A stretch of DNA of 64,000 nt from positions 226,778 to 290,777 of the forward strand of contig JAMPAQ010000001.1 in the NCBI GenBank assembly GCA_023667145.1, written 5' to 3'. Position 1 is the first letter of the stretch, and each line of letters starts with the position of its first letter. This DNA is from Pseudoflavonifractor sp. (GTDB lineage Bacteria; Bacteroidota; Bacteroidia; Bacteroidales; Muribaculaceae). The notes below the pieces were generated by a model. The model saw nothing but the letters and a program-made list of their open reading frames with translations, was not told where the DNA came from and did no database searches. Shown here in pieces: positions 63,106-64,000 of this stretch. Position numbers and translations under genes: made by a program.

Positions 63106-63581
63106 CGTATCTCTATTTTAATTGACAATCCGTTTATCTTGATGATGAATATACCGATGCCGAAGTCGGATGTGGGCAATCTGAATCCATCAGGTTGCGT
63201 GATATGCCGTGACATGACCCTGTGTCCTTGGGGGGTGTATATCTCCAACAAGGCATTCTCCCCAAGGCCGGAGAACAGGATGCAGTCACCCTCAATGTGA
63301 TAGTCGGGCTTGTCATATCCTACTCCGTTGGTGCCCGTTTCACCGATATTGTCGTAGGTTATTTGCCGTATATCGTCAATGGGGTGCATGATGGTGGCCG
63401 CATCGGTCTGTATGGTCAGGATTGTGTCGGTAAACGATATGGCGGGATTTTCATTCAGTGGATAGCGGACTTGCTTGTTGTCGTGGAAGTGGAGTACCAG
63501 ATGGGGAATGACGCTATCCGCAACGGCATGATGGGACGTGATGCCTAAGATGATGAGGGTCAGGAAAATTTTCAGTTTCAT
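63102..63581 (-). CDS. Small exported protein with sorting-tail-like C-terminus
   Basis: A 159-residue protein with a signal peptide (MKLKIFLTLIILGITSHHAVA). Residues about 25-85 share the DSVIPHLVLHFHDNKQVRYPL...DIRQITYDN pattern with the N-terminal domain of its downstream partner. The C-terminal stretch LEIYTPQGHRVMS...GIGIFIIKINGLSIKIEIR resembles a type IX sorting tail. It is first in a two-gene operon with the 743-residue protein; a promoter is at 63676-63707. Confidence 0.65.
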   Translation of the reverse strand: MKLKIFLTLIILGITSHHAVADSVIPHLVLHFHDNKQVRYPLNENPAISFTDTILTIQTDAATIMHPIDDIRQITYDNIGETGTNGVGYDKPDYHIEGDCILFSGLGENALLEIYTPQGHRVMSRHITQPDGFRLPTSDFGIGIFIIKINGLSIKIEIR

Positions 63582-63675
63582 GTGATGGAGTGATAATTAC
63601 TTTGATATAAGGTGTCTGAATAATACGGCAATGTGATAAATTGTTTGCCCACGCGGGGGTATGTATATGAGATTA

Positions 63676-63707
63676 CAAAGATAGTAAAAAGTCGGGATTG
63701 TTGGCAA
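63676..63707 (-). promoter_or_regulatory. Promoter of the small exported protein operon
   Basis: Minus strand: TTG (63705-63707), 21 bp, TATCTTTG (63676-63683), about 95 bases before the start codon. Confidence 0.6.
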
Positions 63708-63784
63708 TTGAGGATGGCGGGATTAGTTTTGGGAAATTCTTAGGGAAAATTTTGGGGGAGTTTTGAGAAAAAGTTGGGATAATG

Positions 63785-63815
63785 TTTGGAGATTCAAAAA
63801 ATAGTCGTAACTTTG
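63785..63815 (+). promoter_or_regulatory. Promoter of the tRNA-Val array
   Basis: TTTG (63785-63788), 19 bp, TAACTTTG (63808-63815). The first tRNA begins 21 bases later. Confidence 0.65.
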
Positions 63816-63836
63816 CATCGCTTTCGACAAGGACAT

Positions 63837-63911
63837 GGGCGCTTAGCTCAGTTGGTTCAGAGCGTCTGCCTTACAAGCAGAGGGTCGGGGGTTCGAATCC
63901 CTCAGCGCCCA
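63837..63911 (+). tRNA. tRNA-Val(TAC)
   Basis: A 75-base tRNA: acceptor stem GGGCGCT with AGCGCCC, D-arm GCTC/GAGC, anticodon stem TCTGC/GCAGA with loop CTTACAA (anticodon TAC at 63872-63874) and a GGGGG/CCCTC T-arm with one G-T pair. All arms fold. Decodes GUA/GUN valine codons. Confidence 0.95.
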
Positions 63912-63947
63912 CACAGATTAAACGGTGTCCTTGGAGGAGCAGCCTAC

Positions 63948-64000
63948 GGGCGCTTAGCTCAGTTGGTTCAGAGCGTCTGCCTTACAAGCAGAGGGTCGGG
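63948..64000 (+). tRNA. tRNA-Val(TAC), second copy, cut by window edge
   Basis: Identical over its visible 53 bases to the first tRNA-Val, with 36 bases between them; the 3' part lies beyond the window. Confidence 0.92.

Overview
The window comes from a Gram-negative gut-type Bacteroidota chromosome, most likely order Bacteroidales and plausibly Muribaculaceae (family placement is inference). The evidence is many promoters of the Bacteroidota form (-33 TTTG/TTG, about 20 bp, -7 TAnnTTTG), no consistent Shine-Dalgarno sequences, lipid A synthesis (LpxB), an RprXY-type two-component pair, a four-subunit 2-oxoacid:ferredoxin oxidoreductase, FN3/discoidin-rich exported proteins with type-IX-secretion-like C-terminal tails, and a GC-rich core interrupted by visibly AT-richer accessory genes.

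Layout. 0.2-6.9 kb: plus-strand run of an AsmA-like envelope protein, a HAD phosphatase, AroB, a low-molecular-weight protein tyrosine phosphatase and a DUF5715-like M15-type lipoprotein. 7-13.6 kb: a beta-helix lipoprotein, an AT-richer MNT/HEPN toxin-antitoxin pair, a membrane-anchored TPR protein, LpxB and a membrane alpha/beta hydrolase. 13.6-18.4 kb: a FemAB/GNAT-like protein, an iron-dependent alcohol dehydrogenase and two DUF4143-type AAA ATPases, each preceded by inverted repeats next to its promoter. 18.6-21.4 kb: the tightly overlapping 2-oxoacid:ferredoxin oxidoreductase operon. 21.7-25.8 kb: a DEAD-box helicase, a DUF3256-like protein and exonuclease VII (XseA, XseB).

25.8-30.3 kb holds a phage-type large terminase with intact ATPase and nuclease residues and an 862-codon frame of unknown, beta-rich character (847 residues from the preferred start), with no other phage genes around them. 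30.5 kb: a Fic protein. 31.8-36.6 kb: a decarboxylation cassette made of a PLP-dependent (glutamate/aromatic family) decarboxylase, a soluble pyruvoyl-type decarboxylase of the phosphatidylserine decarboxylase fold, and an APC amino acid antiporter. 36.9-42.9 kb: a nearly 2000-residue GH81 beta-1,3-glucanase with Ig-like and three discoidin domains and a sorting-tail-like C-terminus.

42.8-54.6 kb is mostly minus strand: an M16 peptidase, a cyclophilin lipoprotein, three family-2 glycosyltransferases, a DUF1016 nuclease, AsnS, an RluB-family pseudouridine synthase with a very long Asn/Gly/Tyr repeat arm, a YpfJ-like zinc peptidase and a DJ-1/PfpI protein. 54.7-59.4 kb (plus): ApbE, then a structured leader of about 300 bp with a micro-ORF, the RprY/RprX pair and an overlapping glycosyltransferase. 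59.4-63.6 kb (minus): an orphan cytosine-5 DNA methyltransferase and a two-gene operon of exported proteins. The window ends in a tandem of identical tRNA-Val(TAC) genes, the second cut by the edge.

The stretches most worth following up are the orphan terminase island, the two-chemistry decarboxylase/antiporter cassette, the structured rprY leader, and the repeated inverted-repeat arrangement at the AAA ATPase promoters.
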